Assembly: GCA_015056815.1 (NCBI GenBank)
Contig: SVFN01000022.1
Location: forward strand, 1 to 64,000
Length of the DNA: 64,000 nucleotides
Direction: 5' to 3'
Origin: Lachnospiraceae bacterium
Lineage (GTDB): Bacteria; Bacillota; Clostridia; Lachnospirales; Lachnospiraceae
Position 1 is the first letter of the stretch, and every line of letters starts with the position of its first letter. The position numbers and the translations under genes are program-made. Under the pieces are notes generated by a model. It saw only the letters and a list, made by a program, of their open reading frames with translations, was not told the origin of the DNA and did no database searches. Shown here piece after piece: positions 28,789 to 38,696 of this stretch.

Positions 28789-31700
28789 TTATTTGATCTT
28801 AACACTCTTTGGCTGGCCTTTTTTCTTGAACAGGTTATGTTCAAACTTCGGTGCCTTGATCACTGCTTTTTTATGAATGTTCTTAAAGGCATTCTTGCCA
28901 ACCTTCTGAAGTACTTTTGATTTCACCGTGATCTTCTTTAAGCTCTTACAGTTAAAGAACGCTTTTTTGCCTATCTCCTTGACTTTCTTGCCAATGACCA
29001 CGCTCTTTAAACTCGTACATCCCGCAAAGGCATTGTTTCCGATCAAAGTCACATTCGCACCGATCGTCACCTTCTTCAGAGCCTTGCAACCGCTAAAGGC
29101 ATTGTTCCCGATCGTTGTCACCGAAGATGGGATCTTCACGGATTTCACGACCGTATTATTCTTAAACGCATTTGCTTCGATTGAAGTCACATTGTAGGTA
29201 ATACCGCCCAGCTTCACGGTTGCGGGGATATTCACAGCAGCGGCCGTTTTGTTTTCCGGTCCGATATAAACCGCTTCCCCTTTGGTGCCCTTACTTCCTA
29301 CTGTAACTACCTTTACTTTTGCCGCTCCGGTATCATCCACATAGCTTTCATTCTGCCTTACTACCAATGGCTCTACCCTGACAAACACCTTGCCGGTGAT
29401 CGTCTTATCCGTCGAAGTCTGTGCTTTGATCTCAACGGTCACACTGGTACTCTCTTTAATGGTTTTTGCTGCTTTCACTTTACCGGTCTGATCGACACTC
29501 AACAGCTTCGTATCCAGCGATGTAAAGGTCAGCTTATTGTTTGTGTATTTTGCCAGATCTGCGATCGTATCCAGCGTACCGCTCTGATTCAGGCAGTTTG
29601 TTACCTTCACGACCAGATTCGCTGTATTGTTTGGATTCAGCGTCCGCTTATCACTTGGCATCTCCGCACGGATATCCCGAAGATCCGCATTCACGGTATA
29701 GGTGTAGGTCTGTGCAAAGCGCTCTGCCTGCGGAGTACCCGGCTTATGCTCACCCGGATATACTGTGATGTTCGCCGTGCCGACTCCTACCGGGATCAAC
29801 GTAAATTTCCAGTTCTGTCTGTTCGTATTCGTTTCCTGGATATTGGTCGTATAAACGCCCGGTGTCTTCCCTGTCGCGGAGGCTGTCCTGTCACCCGAAC
29901 CGCTTCCCGCATACATGACCTCAGGATTGTCGGAAACAACGGTCACATTGTGATTCGTGATCGCACTGCTGTCCGCTCCATCCGCATAGGTAATGTCATA
30001 ATAGATCGTAGGCTTAAGATTCTTATCTGTAGCCTGGAATGTATTGGCTCCCGGCGCGATCGCACCGTCATATTTATATTCCTTATCAACCATCTTGCAC
30101 TCGCCATACAGATTCGCATGACAGGTCGCCTCGTTGGCGATCGAAGGCTTGACGATAACGGTCACGAAATTTTCCTTTGGAGTGACAATCTCACCCTTGG
30201 TATTCGTATATTCTGCCGATACTGTTACCTCTTTCGCTTCCGTCACATCGCCGTTCACATGGATGATACCGTTTTCCGATACAGAGATCACACCCTCCGG
30301 CACGGTCTTTAATACGATCTCACCATCGGTATAATCCTTATACTGCTCAAAGCTTGTTAACTTCTGGTTGGACTTAAAGGAATTGGATACCGTCAGCTCA
30401 AGCTGCGCTGTCTGCTCCGGATAAATAGCCATCTTCGTCGCATTATTGGGAAGTCTCAAAAGCACTCTGGACAGATCGGCACCGATCTTTACATCATAGG
30501 TATGCGCATATTTGGCATCACCCACATGTGCTTCCGGATATACTGTCAAGGTTGTCGTACCACATTTCACCGGTACCAGCCAGAAGGTATGCTTATTCTT
30601 CGCTTTCACATCTGCCTCTGCGATCTGGACCGTACATTCACCGCTCTGCGCCCCGGAGGTATCGCTGTTTGTCACAGCCGGATATATGATCGAAGGATCC
30701 GCGGAGATCACTTTGATGTTTCTCTCCTTGATCGTGCTGCTATCTAAATTGTCGATCAGGTAACTCAGATCATAATACAATTGTTTTCTCTGGTTGCTTC
30801 TGTGCAGAATCTCACTCTCCGGCTGGATCAGTCCGGACAGCACACTGTTACTCAAGCTGCTGTACAGATCCACAGCAAAATCCGCATCCGTCACTTCCAC
30901 TGTGTAGTTGGTAAAGAAGGTGATCTCTTTGGTCTCATCACCGATATTAAAGTCTACGGCACAGCCTACCGTAAAGGGATAGCTGGCCTTCTTTAAGCCT
31001 TCCACCTGGAATACATATACTTCCTGATCGTTTTTCATCGTGCGATAGCACGGTGTCTTATCCAGGAACTGACTGTCTACCTTATTGGTCTCATCTTTGT
31101 AGTCATTGATAAAGTATCCGTTCACATCGCCGCTGATCTTTAAATACATGTCGGATTTCTCACTGTCTGCTACCGGTTTTTTATTATCTCCGGAAACCAG
31201 ATAGGAGAATGGTGTCTTAGTCGTATCTTTCGTATGGATATTGACAAAGTACGGGAAATCCGTCTTTTGTCCAAGCGCCACCTTAATGACATCGTTGTAA
31301 GGCTTTACCGTGAAGCTGACGCCGGTGTTGGTGATCACGCCGTTTAAGAATTTCTCCTTAAAGACATTCGGATCCACCATAGTCTTACTGTATACCGCAA
31401 ATTTGGTCAGTTTCTCGCAGCCGGCCATTGCATTTGAACCGATATACTCTGCATGCTTGTCAAAGGAAATATCCTCCAAAAGCGAACATCCCCTAAACGC
31501 ATTGCTCGGGATATTCGTCAGGGCAGTCGCACCGTTCATATCGATCTTTCTCATTGCGGCTTCCTCGAATGCGGAGCCTCCCAATGTCTTTAACTGTGCC
31601 GCTTTGGAAAAATCAAATTTGATATCCGGCGTCTCCGGATCCAGTCGACGATTGTTGCTGGAAGATGTATCCGTCAGGATCGCACACTGCTTAAACGCAC

Positions 31701-34700
31701 TTGCCTCGATCGTCTGAAGCTCCGGTCCGAATACGACCTCTTGCAAACTGTAATCCCCTTGAAATGCCATGCTACCGATCTTTTTGATCAGATCCAGGGA
31801 GGTTCCCTTTAAATTCAATTTCGGGCAGTTATAGAACGCTTCTTTGGAAATCTCTGTCGCTGAACCCAAATCAATCGTCTGTAAGGACTCATCCAGACGG
31901 AAACAGGATTCCGGTACTTGTGTAAATTTATCATTTTTCGGAAGAATCGCATCCTGCAGGCTCAGATTGTAACGGAAAGCTCCGACTTTGATATCCTTAA
32001 GTTCTGTATTGCCTGACAAATCCACATATCGGAAGCCGGGTGAATCCATAAGCACCGACTTCGACAGGGTATTCTCAGCTTTTAACTCATATGCCCCCAG
32101 TGCAAACGCATATTTATCAATGGTTGTAAGGCTCGCCGGCAGAGTCATCGGCGCATTCTTGTCGCTCTTTAACGAATAACATCCCTTGAAGCACTGTTCT
32201 CCGATGGTCGTGATGCTGGTATTTTCTTTCAGATCGATCTTTTCCAGTCCGGCGCAATCTGCGAAGCAATATGTCCCCAGTCCAGTGATATTCGTCTTTT
32301 TCAAGAAGTCCAGGTTCTGAATCTTATCACAGTCTTCAAACAGACCTTTCGGGAAGCCAGCCTTCCAATCCGCCGGGATACTCTGTTCATCCGGTACGAC
32401 ACTTGTGGCTGCAAATGTCCCCTCACCGACACCAAGCCCCCCTGTAAGTCCCTTACAGTAAGCCGGGATATGAAGAACTCCGTCTTTATCAGCTTCAGAC
32501 TTCGTAACGATCGTCGAGAAATCCAATGCCGAATCAAATGTACCGGCATTGAGTGACAAAATCTCCAGTTCATCCGGCAGAATCAGTTTCTGAAGCTTGG
32601 AGTAATATTTTGCGACACCATCTCCGTTCTCATCCGCACAGACCCTATTGCTGTTTTTCTTGCTGTCGACAGAAGCAAAAGTCCAACCGTCAAAGGACTT
32701 CAGTTTCGGACAGCCGGACAGATCCAGTGTCTTCATCTGGCATCCAAACAAAGCAAACTCGCCAAGCGTTGTCAGCTTCTCACTCACGATCACATTCGGC
32801 TCACCACCCATGGTGAAGGAGCTTAAACAATCACTGTAGAAGGTCTCTTTCGGCAATACCGCAAGGGTGGCCGGAAGCTCTGCGGATACAAGACTGTAGC
32901 ACTTCGCAAAGACTGCATCGCCCATCTTAAGATCAATCCCTTCTACCGGTCTTACAATGATCGTTTTCAACTCCATGCAGCGTGCAAACGCCAGCGTTCC
33001 GATCGAAGAGGTATGGCTTGGCACCTGATTCGCGTTCGCTCCGGCGCTGAAATTCTTAAGGACAATATCATCATGAAGCGCTTTCTCTGCAAAAACGAAG
33101 TCTTCCTCCGGGAAATTGTTTTCCGGAAGCCTTACCGTCGTCAGGGAAGAACGGCTTTTTAAAGCGCGCTCCCCAAGGCTGCGCTTCGTTCCCTTTGTAT
33201 CGTTCTCCCACTCAAAGCTTTCCAGCGCGGACTCATAAATCTTTTTTTCTTTATTCAGAGCTGTAACCGTAAATGCATTCGCACCAACCGTCTCCACCGT
33301 TCCGGAGAGCCATACCTTTTTGATCCGAAGGCAGTTCTCAAAAGCACTTTCTCCGATTTCGACCAGTTTAGTACATTGCTTTAAAAAATCCACATTGGTC
33401 AGATAATCCGTTCCCGGTTTAAAATTCGTCCCGGAGCCGGTATCCTTCGGATTCTCCTGACAAAAAGCATCCATACCGATTGAGATGATTTCACTAAGTT
33501 CTCCGGAGCCGTCCTCCTTGGCCGCAATCGTCATATTCTCGATCATTGCATTAAAGAACGTTTTTTCCGGCAGGCTTGTCCACTCTGCCGGGATCTCCAC
33601 ATGCTTCGCTGCACTTCCCCGAAACAGGCCAATACTGTCTGCCGTCACCTTCATATAGGCCGGCAGTTTCACATAGTTCACCGACGTCTGGGATGCACGT
33701 CTGACACACAGATCGGATCTTGTTTCCGCAAAGACTTCTTTGCCCAGCACAATCCGCGTTTCCACACTTTCCGGGAGAAGGATCGTCACAATATCCGCTT
33801 TCAGGAATGCTCCGTCTCCAAACAGATTCAGTTTGGTACAAGGGGACAGATCCAGCTTCCCTCCTGCCAGTTTCACATTGTTAAAAGCATTTTTATCAAT
33901 AACTTTCAGCTCTTTACAACCGGTCAGATCCGTCTCAACACAGCAATCGGAAAAAGCTCCGTTTCCGATTGTAGAAAGCTGTGATCCTGCCGCAAATTCA
34001 ACTTTTAGATCAAAGCCTTCTCCCCCTTCCGCTGCCGCTTTGCCACAGCCGGTAAATGCACTTGGCGGGAGAATCGTAACATTTTTGCTCACTGTCACTT
34101 CACGAAGGGAAGTACAATTTCGAAAAAGACCTGCCGCATACTGAAAGGCTGTCGGCGACATCTGATCTGAGTCCGACAGACTGATCCTTTTTAGGGAAAT
34201 ACAGCTGTTAAATACATTTGATCCGACTGCTCCACTTTTTAATCCGGCCGGAAGTGTATCCGAATGTGTCCCTGAAGTGATCGACTCTAATTTCTTGCAG
34301 TTATAAAAAGCATACTCTCCGATCCCTTCGATCGTATCCGGGAGAACGATACTTGTCATCTGGCATTCCTGGAACTCACTGTCCGCGATCGTCTTGACTG
34401 CGGTACATGCCAAAAGGTTAAAGGATGACGCATTCTGCAGACAGCCGATTCCCTCTAAGCTTTTCACTTTGGCGGCATCTGCCGCATAGGAGGACAGATC
34501 CACGCTTTTTGTATAGCCTCTTAAGTCTCCGACTGTCATCGTGGAAGCCTGTGTGGCATCTTTTTTGATGATCTGCGCCAGTATCGACAAAAGATTCGTG
34601 TCCTTTACCACTGTCTTTGCCAGGTCTGTGTCCTTGACATCACCGGCCGGTAGAAAATCCGGCGTGAAATCTGCCGAAAAAACAGTTTCATCCTCTGTGC

Positions 34701-34932
34701 TTACTTCTTCACCTGTCTGCTCTGTCACCACGTCCTGCGGATCTGTTGCAAACTGTTCCGGCTCTGTGTCTTCTTCTGTTTCTTCTGCCAAAGCAGTATT
34801 CTCAGAAACAGTCTGTGTGTTGCTGTCAGCATTCACCACAGCCGCATAGAAAACCGGTGCATCATTGGCCACAACCATGGATGCCGCTAACAGGGCACAC
34901 AATACTTGTTTCCAATACTTTCGATTTCTCAT
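28789..34932 (-). CDS. Giant BspA-type leucine-rich-repeat surface protein
   Basis: 2047 residues. Signal peptide at 1-30 (KQVLCALLAASMVVANDAPVFYA), an acidic Glu/Thr-rich spacer to about 90, then LRR_5/BspA repeats to about 1170 (repeated I-x-x-x-A-F-x-x-C-x-x-L units). Two related Ig-like segments of roughly 225 residues follow; each has an LYDLSYL/TIYYDITY start, a DPSIIYP/NPEVMYA block and a TLTVYPEAH/NITVYPGEH block. Four more leucine-rich repeats and a basic tail (HNLFKKKGQPKSVKIK) end the protein. No LPXTG or transmembrane anchor was seen; the basic tail could bind cell-wall polymer. Expected secreted or surface-attached adhesin. It has its own promoter (34995-35023) and strong terminator. 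Confidence 0.85.
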   Translation of the reverse strand: MRNRKYWKQVLCALLAASMVVANDAPVFYAAVVNADSNTQTVSENTALAEETEEDTEPEQFATDPQDVVTEQTGEEVSTEDETVFSADFTPDFLPAGDVKDTDLAKTVVKDTNLLSILAQIIKKDATQASTMTVGDLRGYTKSVDLSSYAADAAKVKSLEGIGCLQNASSFNLLACTAVKTIADSEFQECQMTSIVLPDTIEGIGEYAFYNCKKLESITSGTHSDTLPAGLKSGAVGSNVFNSCISLKRISLSDSDQMSPTAFQYAAGLFRNCTSLREVTVSKNVTILPPSAFTGCGKAAAEGGEGFDLKVEFAAGSQLSTIGNGAFSDCCVETDLTGCKELKVIDKNAFNNVKLAGGKLDLSPCTKLNLFGDGAFLKADIVTILLPESVETRIVLGKEVFAETRSDLCVRRASQTSVNYVKLPAYMKVTADSIGLFRGSAAKHVEIPAEWTSLPEKTFFNAMIENMTIAAKEDGSGELSEIISIGMDAFCQENPKDTGSGTNFKPGTDYLTNVDFLKQCTKLVEIGESAFENCLRIKKVWLSGTVETVGANAFTVTALNKEKKIYESALESFEWENDTKGTKRSLGERALKSRSSLTTVRLPENNFPEEDFVFAEKALHDDIVLKNFSAGANANQVPSHTSSIGTLAFARCMELKTIIVRPVEGIDLKMGDAVFAKCYSLVSAELPATLAVLPKETFYSDCLSSFTMGGEPNVIVSEKLTTLGEFALFGCQMKTLDLSGCPKLKSFDGWTFASVDSKKNSNRVCADENGDGVAKYYSKLQKLILPDELEILSLNAGTFDSALDFSTIVTKSEADKDGVLHIPAYCKGLTGGLGVGEGTFAATSVVPDEQSIPADWKAGFPKGLFEDCDKIQNLDFLKKTNITGLGTYCFADCAGLEKIDLKENTSITTIGEQCFKGCYSLKSDKNAPMTLPASLTTIDKYAFALGAYELKAENTLSKSVLMDSPGFRYVDLSGNTELKDIKVGAFRYNLSLQDAILPKNDKFTQVPESCFRLDESLQTIDLGSATEISKEAFYNCPKLNLKGTSLDLIKKIGSMAFQGDYSLQEVVFGPELQTIEASAFKQCAILTDTSSSNNRRLDPETPDIKFDFSKAAQLKTLGGSAFEEAAMRKIDMNGATALTNIPSNAFRGCSLLEDISFDKHAEYIGSNAMAGCEKLTKFAVYSKTMVDPNVFKEKFLNGVITNTGVSFTVKPYNDVIKVALGQKTDFPYFVNIHTKDTTKTPFSYLVSGDNKKPVADSEKSDMYLKISGDVNGYFINDYKDETNKVDSQFLDKTPCYRTMKNDQEVYVFQVEGLKKASYPFTVGCAVDFNIGDETKEITFFTNYTVEVTDADFAVDLYSSLSNSVLSGLIQPESEILHRSNQRKQLYYDLSYLIDNLDSSTIKERNIKVISADPSIIYPAVTNSDTSGAQSGECTVQIAEADVKAKNKHTFWLVPVKCGTTTLTVYPEAHVGDAKYAHTYDVKIGADLSRVLLRLPNNATKMAIYPEQTAQLELTVSNSFKSNQKLTSFEQYKDYTDGEIVLKTVPEGVISVSENGIIHVNGDVTEAKEVTVSAEYTNTKGEIVTPKENFVTVIVKPSIANEATCHANLYGECKMVDKEYKYDGAIAPGANTFQATDKNLKPTIYYDITYADGADSSAITNHNVTVVSDNPEVMYAGSGSGDRTASATGKTPGVYTTNIQETNTNRQNWKFTLIPVGVGTANITVYPGEHKPGTPQAERFAQTYTYTVNADLRDIRAEMPSDKRTLNPNNTANLVVKVTNCLNQSGTLDTIADLAKYTNNKLTFTSLDTKLLSVDQTGKVKAAKTIKESTSVTVEIKAQTSTDKTITGKVFVRVEPLVVRQNESYVDDTGAAKVKVVTVGSKGTKGEAVYIGPENKTAAAVNIPATVKLGGITYNVTSIEANAFKNNTVVKSVKIPSSVTTIGNNAFSGCKALKKVTIGANVTLIGNNAFAGCTSLKSVVIGKKVKEIGKKAFFNCKSLKKITVKSKVLQKVGKNAFKNIHKKAVIKAPKFEHNLFKKKGQPKSVKIK

Positions 34933-34994
34933 TTCAAGTCCCCTTTCTCACCTTTTCTTCCTGTTTTCATCTGTAAACATAATTTTACTTTTAA

Positions 34995-35023
34995 AGTATA
35001 TTACTGTTTATGACAAGAGTCAA
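34995..35023 (-). promoter_or_regulatory. Promoter of the leucine-rich-repeat protein gene
   Basis: TTGACT, 17-base spacer, TATACT on the minus strand, about 60 bases before the start codon. Confidence 0.8.
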
Positions 35024-35069
35024 ACAAAATTCTTCTATTTGAAGTGTATATATCGCTTTTTGTATATTT

Positions 35070-38000
35070 TTACTGTGATAATACCGCTTCTGTATACATT
35101 CTCACACCTTTTGAAGCATTCGGATGTATATGATCCAGAAGATACTCTTTATCCGGTCTTTGTTCCAATCGCTTACGAATATAAGGATTGGCATTGATAA
35201 AACCGCATTTTTCCTGCTTGCAATACGTTTCCAATGCTTCTGTATACTTTTCATTAAGCGAAGTCTTCTCTGCATATGACAGCGGACAATACGGGTCAGC
35301 ATCTGTTGAATACCACGGTGCAATGAATATAATGGCAACATCTTTATCCATTCCCTGAAGAGCCTTCTTTAATCTGCCCAGTTCTTTTACATAATCTTGT
35401 TCTGTCATGGCACATGTGTCTTCTTCCCTGTAGCGCACATCATTTGTTCCGAGCGCGACCACATACAAATCTGCTTTTGGTATTTTATCCACGTGCTCTG
35501 TCATATAAGAAACCGTACAGCCACCTTTCGAAACATTATAGAACTGCTTGTCCGGCAAATTCTCCGTAAGCGGCTCATACCATGGACAGCCGCCGTTTTT
35601 AGTTCCTTCCGTGACGCTGTCACCGATAAAGCAGACCGTATCTGCTTTCTGTAGTGCCTTATACAGGGTGCTCTGTTTTTGCTGCTCTGTCAATCCAAGC
35701 CCCGGGGTCCGGCTACGCATAAAACCATTTTGATCCATGAAATATCGTTCAGTCACACCCGAAATATCCATTTTCTTCCCAAACAGGACTTCAGTGATAA
35801 TACCATGTGCTGTCTTAGCACGCTCCAGATCATCCGTACTCAGACATTTTCGCAATTCGTTATCATTCATGATCTCATAGATCGGTATTGCCCGGTAATT
35901 TCCATCCGACATTGCCTGTGTGTAAAGAGGCACAACACTTCCTCCGATCACAGTTTTACTCTCCCGATCAATATATACATCGACCAGCATACTGGTGTCT
36001 CCCTGGTTTTCTCTGTATATATTGGCAAAATTACCGGGGCAGTATGCTGTAAATACTGTCTTTTCCTTTGTCTTTTCAATCTGCACAGGCTCCACAACAT
36101 GTGGATGATCCCCTAATATGATATCTGCTCCATATTCCTTAAAAATTTCAAACCACACCCTCTGTTCTTCATCCGGCATATTTTGAAACTGTGTTCCAAG
36201 ATGAGGCAGTACTACGATCAGATCCGGATCTAATGCTTTCGCTTCTTTAAAATCCTGCCCAACGTCTGCTTTCATCTGTTCAAATGTATCCCCCTGTGTA
36301 TCAAAAGCAACCGATGTAAGCCATGCAAGATTTCCTCCCTTTGTCAACTTGCGATCATCCACATAATTACTTCCATACGTATAGGACAGGACAGCGATTC
36401 TAATTCCCTCACATTCCACAAGTTTTATATGTTCTCTCTTTTTTTCCTCCGCATCGCGATAGGAACCGGTGTGATCCAGACCGATCCGGTCTAATATATC
36501 CAATGTGCGTATCGCACCTTGCACCCCTTTGTCAAGCACATGATTATTGGCTGTCGTGACCAGATCAAATCCTGCTTCTTTTACTGCCTGCGCAAATTCA
36601 TCCGGGAAATTCAAATATAATTCTTTCCCGTCATCATAGTTACTCGTCGTATATCCTGCCTGCTCTCCCGCCATTGGACCCTCAAATACACCAATTGCAT
36701 AATCGGCTGAAGAAATATAATTCTTCGCATAAGAGAACACCTCTGAAAAATCATATCCCTGTTCTTTATATCCTCTTTTCACCTGATCCTCCAACAAGAT
36801 CAGATCGCCGGCAAACGTGATCCGGAAAGCCTTTTCATATTGCTGTTTTTGCTCACTTGACATAACTGGCCAGATTGTATCTTCTTCCGCTGTAGTCTGT
36901 ACGATCGTTTCATTCTCTTCCGCATCCATTCCCGCATCCACATATGCCTGTATCAATGCCATGACTACAAACCATAAGGCGATGCAAAAAGCCACGATCT
37001 TTGCGATATTAATTTTTTTGTTCTCCTGTTCTTCTCCTGCTTTTGCGAATACCTGTATCCCGTCCTCCAGAAATCTATCCATGTACTTTGCGATTATATC
37101 GTTGCCAAGCAGGACACACAGTAGAATTGATAACAATACCGCATAAAATATCAGGCTGTTTGCCTTTTTCCCTGCAAACCAGTCATTCAGCCAGAGTGTA
37201 ACGGGCCTGTGAAACACAAAAATCCACATGGAATTTCTTCCAAACTTTGTTAAAAGAGGAATCTTTTTCTCAGGGCAAATACAGCGAAGAAACCGGATCA
37301 TCCCAAATGCGATCAAAAATAAAGCAATCCTGCCCATCGAATCCATTGGGTCTTCATACCCGCTCATCTGCAGACTCTCATCCGAATAGCAGAAAAATTG
37401 ATATGACGCATACGCCAATACAGCAGTTGCCACACCCACAGGTATCCCATTTCCAAGCCGTCGCAATGTACTTTGTTGTAAAAATAGTTCATTCTTTTCT
37501 TTTTCAAGCAGATAGCCGGCCATATAGTAAGGATAAAATCCTATAATCCGCGCCACTGCAAATGTATTATCGATGTCCGTATAAAATCCTGCGATCACCG
37601 CAATGATCAATAAGGTCAGAGTAATATCTTTGAATTTCGCCAAATGGTGAGCTGAAAGACGCCATGCAGTCAGTGCGAGAAGGTACCAAAAAGAATAACG
37701 GGGGATCAAAAGGGAATCAAAGTCAAACAAAAATCCCATAAGACTGTTGAATACGAAGTACAAAAACAACAGTTTCATGATGGATTCAAAGCTGCGTGAA
37801 CGCTCACTTTTCCCGAAATATCCGGACACAAACACAAAAGCCGGCATGTGGAACATATAGATGTAATCCACAATGCCGTCTATAACAGGTGCATTTTGTT
37901 GATGATCAAACAGAAGATGTGCAAACACAACCAGTACGATCAGGAATCCTTTTAAATTATCCCAGTAACAGCTTCTTGTCTGTCTCTGTATTTTTTGCAT
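35070..38000 (-). CDS. Three-domain fusion: membrane acyltransferase, CapA-type metallophosphatase, SGNH esterase
   Basis: 976 residues. Residues 1-310 form an acyltransferase-3 membrane domain (starts WDNLKGFLIVLVVFAHL). A further helix at about 335-360 leads to a CapA/PGA_cap metallophosphatase domain (about 395-690): FAGDLILLEDQ, TTANNHVLDKG, VVLPHLGTQF and GADIILGDHPHVVEP, all metal-site motifs present. A SGNH/GDSL hydrolase domain (785-976) follows with FIGDSVTEG, VALGTNDV and the catalytic LLDHIHPN. The usual acyltransferase-3/SGNH pair transfers acyl groups such as acetate to surface glycans; CapA proteins act in capsular polyglutamate synthesis or anchoring. Here one chain has all three on the outer face. 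Last gene of the nine-gene sugar operon (19-base gap). Confidence 0.85.
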   Translation of the reverse strand: MQKIQRQTRSCYWDNLKGFLIVLVVFAHLLFDHQQNAPVIDGIVDYIYMFHMPAFVFVSGYFGKSERSRSFESIMKLLFLYFVFNSLMGFLFDFDSLLIPRYSFWYLLALTAWRLSAHHLAKFKDITLTLLIIAVIAGFYTDIDNTFAVARIIGFYPYYMAGYLLEKEKNELFLQQSTLRRLGNGIPVGVATAVLAYASYQFFCYSDESLQMSGYEDPMDSMGRIALFLIAFGMIRFLRCICPEKKIPLLTKFGRNSMWIFVFHRPVTLWLNDWFAGKKANSLIFYAVLLSILLCVLLGNDIIAKYMDRFLEDGIQVFAKAGEEQENKKINIAKIVAFCIALWFVVMALIQAYVDAGMDAEENETIVQTTAEEDTIWPVMSSEQKQQYEKAFRITFAGDLILLEDQVKRGYKEQGYDFSEVFSYAKNYISSADYAIGVFEGPMAGEQAGYTTSNYDDGKELYLNFPDEFAQAVKEAGFDLVTTANNHVLDKGVQGAIRTLDILDRIGLDHTGSYRDAEEKKREHIKLVECEGIRIAVLSYTYGSNYVDDRKLTKGGNLAWLTSVAFDTQGDTFEQMKADVGQDFKEAKALDPDLIVVLPHLGTQFQNMPDEEQRVWFEIFKEYGADIILGDHPHVVEPVQIEKTKEKTVFTAYCPGNFANIYRENQGDTSMLVDVYIDRESKTVIGGSVVPLYTQAMSDGNYRAIPIYEIMNDNELRKCLSTDDLERAKTAHGIITEVLFGKKMDISGVTERYFMDQNGFMRSRTPGLGLTEQQKQSTLYKALQKADTVCFIGDSVTEGTKNGGCPWYEPLTENLPDKQFYNVSKGGCTVSYMTEHVDKIPKADLYVVALGTNDVRYREEDTCAMTEQDYVKELGRLKKALQGMDKDVAIIFIAPWYSTDADPYCPLSYAEKTSLNEKYTEALETYCKQEKCGFINANPYIRKRLEQRPDKEYLLDHIHPNASKGVRMYTEAVLSQ

Positions 38001-38019
38001 GTTCTACTCAATCCTTTCC

Positions 38020-38349
38020 CTACAGACTCGACACGATTACGCCCGCCACGATCACCAAAAGCCCCAGCTTTTTTTTATTTGATATCTTCTCCTTCAAAAA
38101 GACAGCGCTCAATATGGCCACATAAAGATAACTGGTGGATTCGATCACCGGTCCTGTCTTAAGTTCCACTCCTTTATAGGCATAGATCGTCATCACCATG
38201 GAGAGAAACAGTAGTCCGTATCCGATGATGACATAGGGATTCAAATATTCTTTTACCCAGCTGTCATACTGTTTCATGGCACTCTTTTTTAAGAGGATCT
38301 GGGACACGGAAGCCACGATCACGGAGGCAAAAAAGATGGCGGTATACAT
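38020..38349 (-). CDS. SMR-type small membrane protein, flippase subunit 2
   Basis: 109 residues, four predicted membrane helices, EamA/SMR fold (starts YTAIFFASVIVASVSQILLKKSAM; ends LGLLVIVAGVIVSSL). Its start overlaps the stop of the preceding SMR gene by ATGA-type coupling. Paired SMR proteins such as ArnE/ArnF flip undecaprenyl-phosphate sugars. The gene lies directly after a GT2 polyprenol-sugar transferase and one other SMR gene, so export of the sugar made by this operon is the likeliest role. Multidrug efflux is possible but less supported by context. Confidence 0.75.
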   Translation of the reverse strand: MYTAIFFASVIVASVSQILLKKSAMKQYDSWVKEYLNPYVIIGYGLLFLSMVMTIYAYKGVELKTGPVIESTSYLYVAILSAVFLKEKISNKKKLGLLVIVAGVIVSSL

Positions 38350-38696
38350 CAGTTCTCCACCTCCTTATCCGCATTCACCACGATCACGATCCCCACAATA
38401 ATGATGACAGCGCCTATCACATTTTGGATACGGATCGTTTCCCCAAACAGAAGAATGCCAAAAACGATCCCCCAGATCACGGTGACCGCTTTGTTCGCCA
38501 TCGCCACATTCAGGGGAATCTTTTTTAAGATCTTCTGCCAGAAAAAAGCATAGACTACGAGGATCAGAAATACCATGCCATAGTCTATGAGATAGCCTGT
38601 TGATAAAAAATTTTCTCCCGCCGCCAGCTTGGAAAAGACACTGCTGCCGGCATAGAGGAGTAATAATACATGTAAAAAAAAGTATGTTTTTTTCAT
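38349..38696 (-). CDS. SMR-type small membrane protein, flippase subunit 1
   Basis: 115 residues, four predicted helices, SMR-like (VIWGIVFGILLFGETIRIQNVIGAVIIIVGIVIVV). Overlaps the end of the GT2 gene by four bases (ATGA) and the second subunit by one base, indicating translational coupling and a heterodimer. Charged C-terminal end (NADKEVEN). Probably one half of an ArnE/ArnF-like transporter for a polyprenyl-phosphate-linked amino sugar. Confidence 0.75.
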   Translation of the reverse strand: MKKTYFFLHVLLLLYAGSSVFSKLAAGENFLSTGYLIDYGMVFLILVVYAFFWQKILKKIPLNVAMANKAVTVIWGIVFGILLFGETIRIQNVIGAVIIIVGIVIVVNADKEVEN

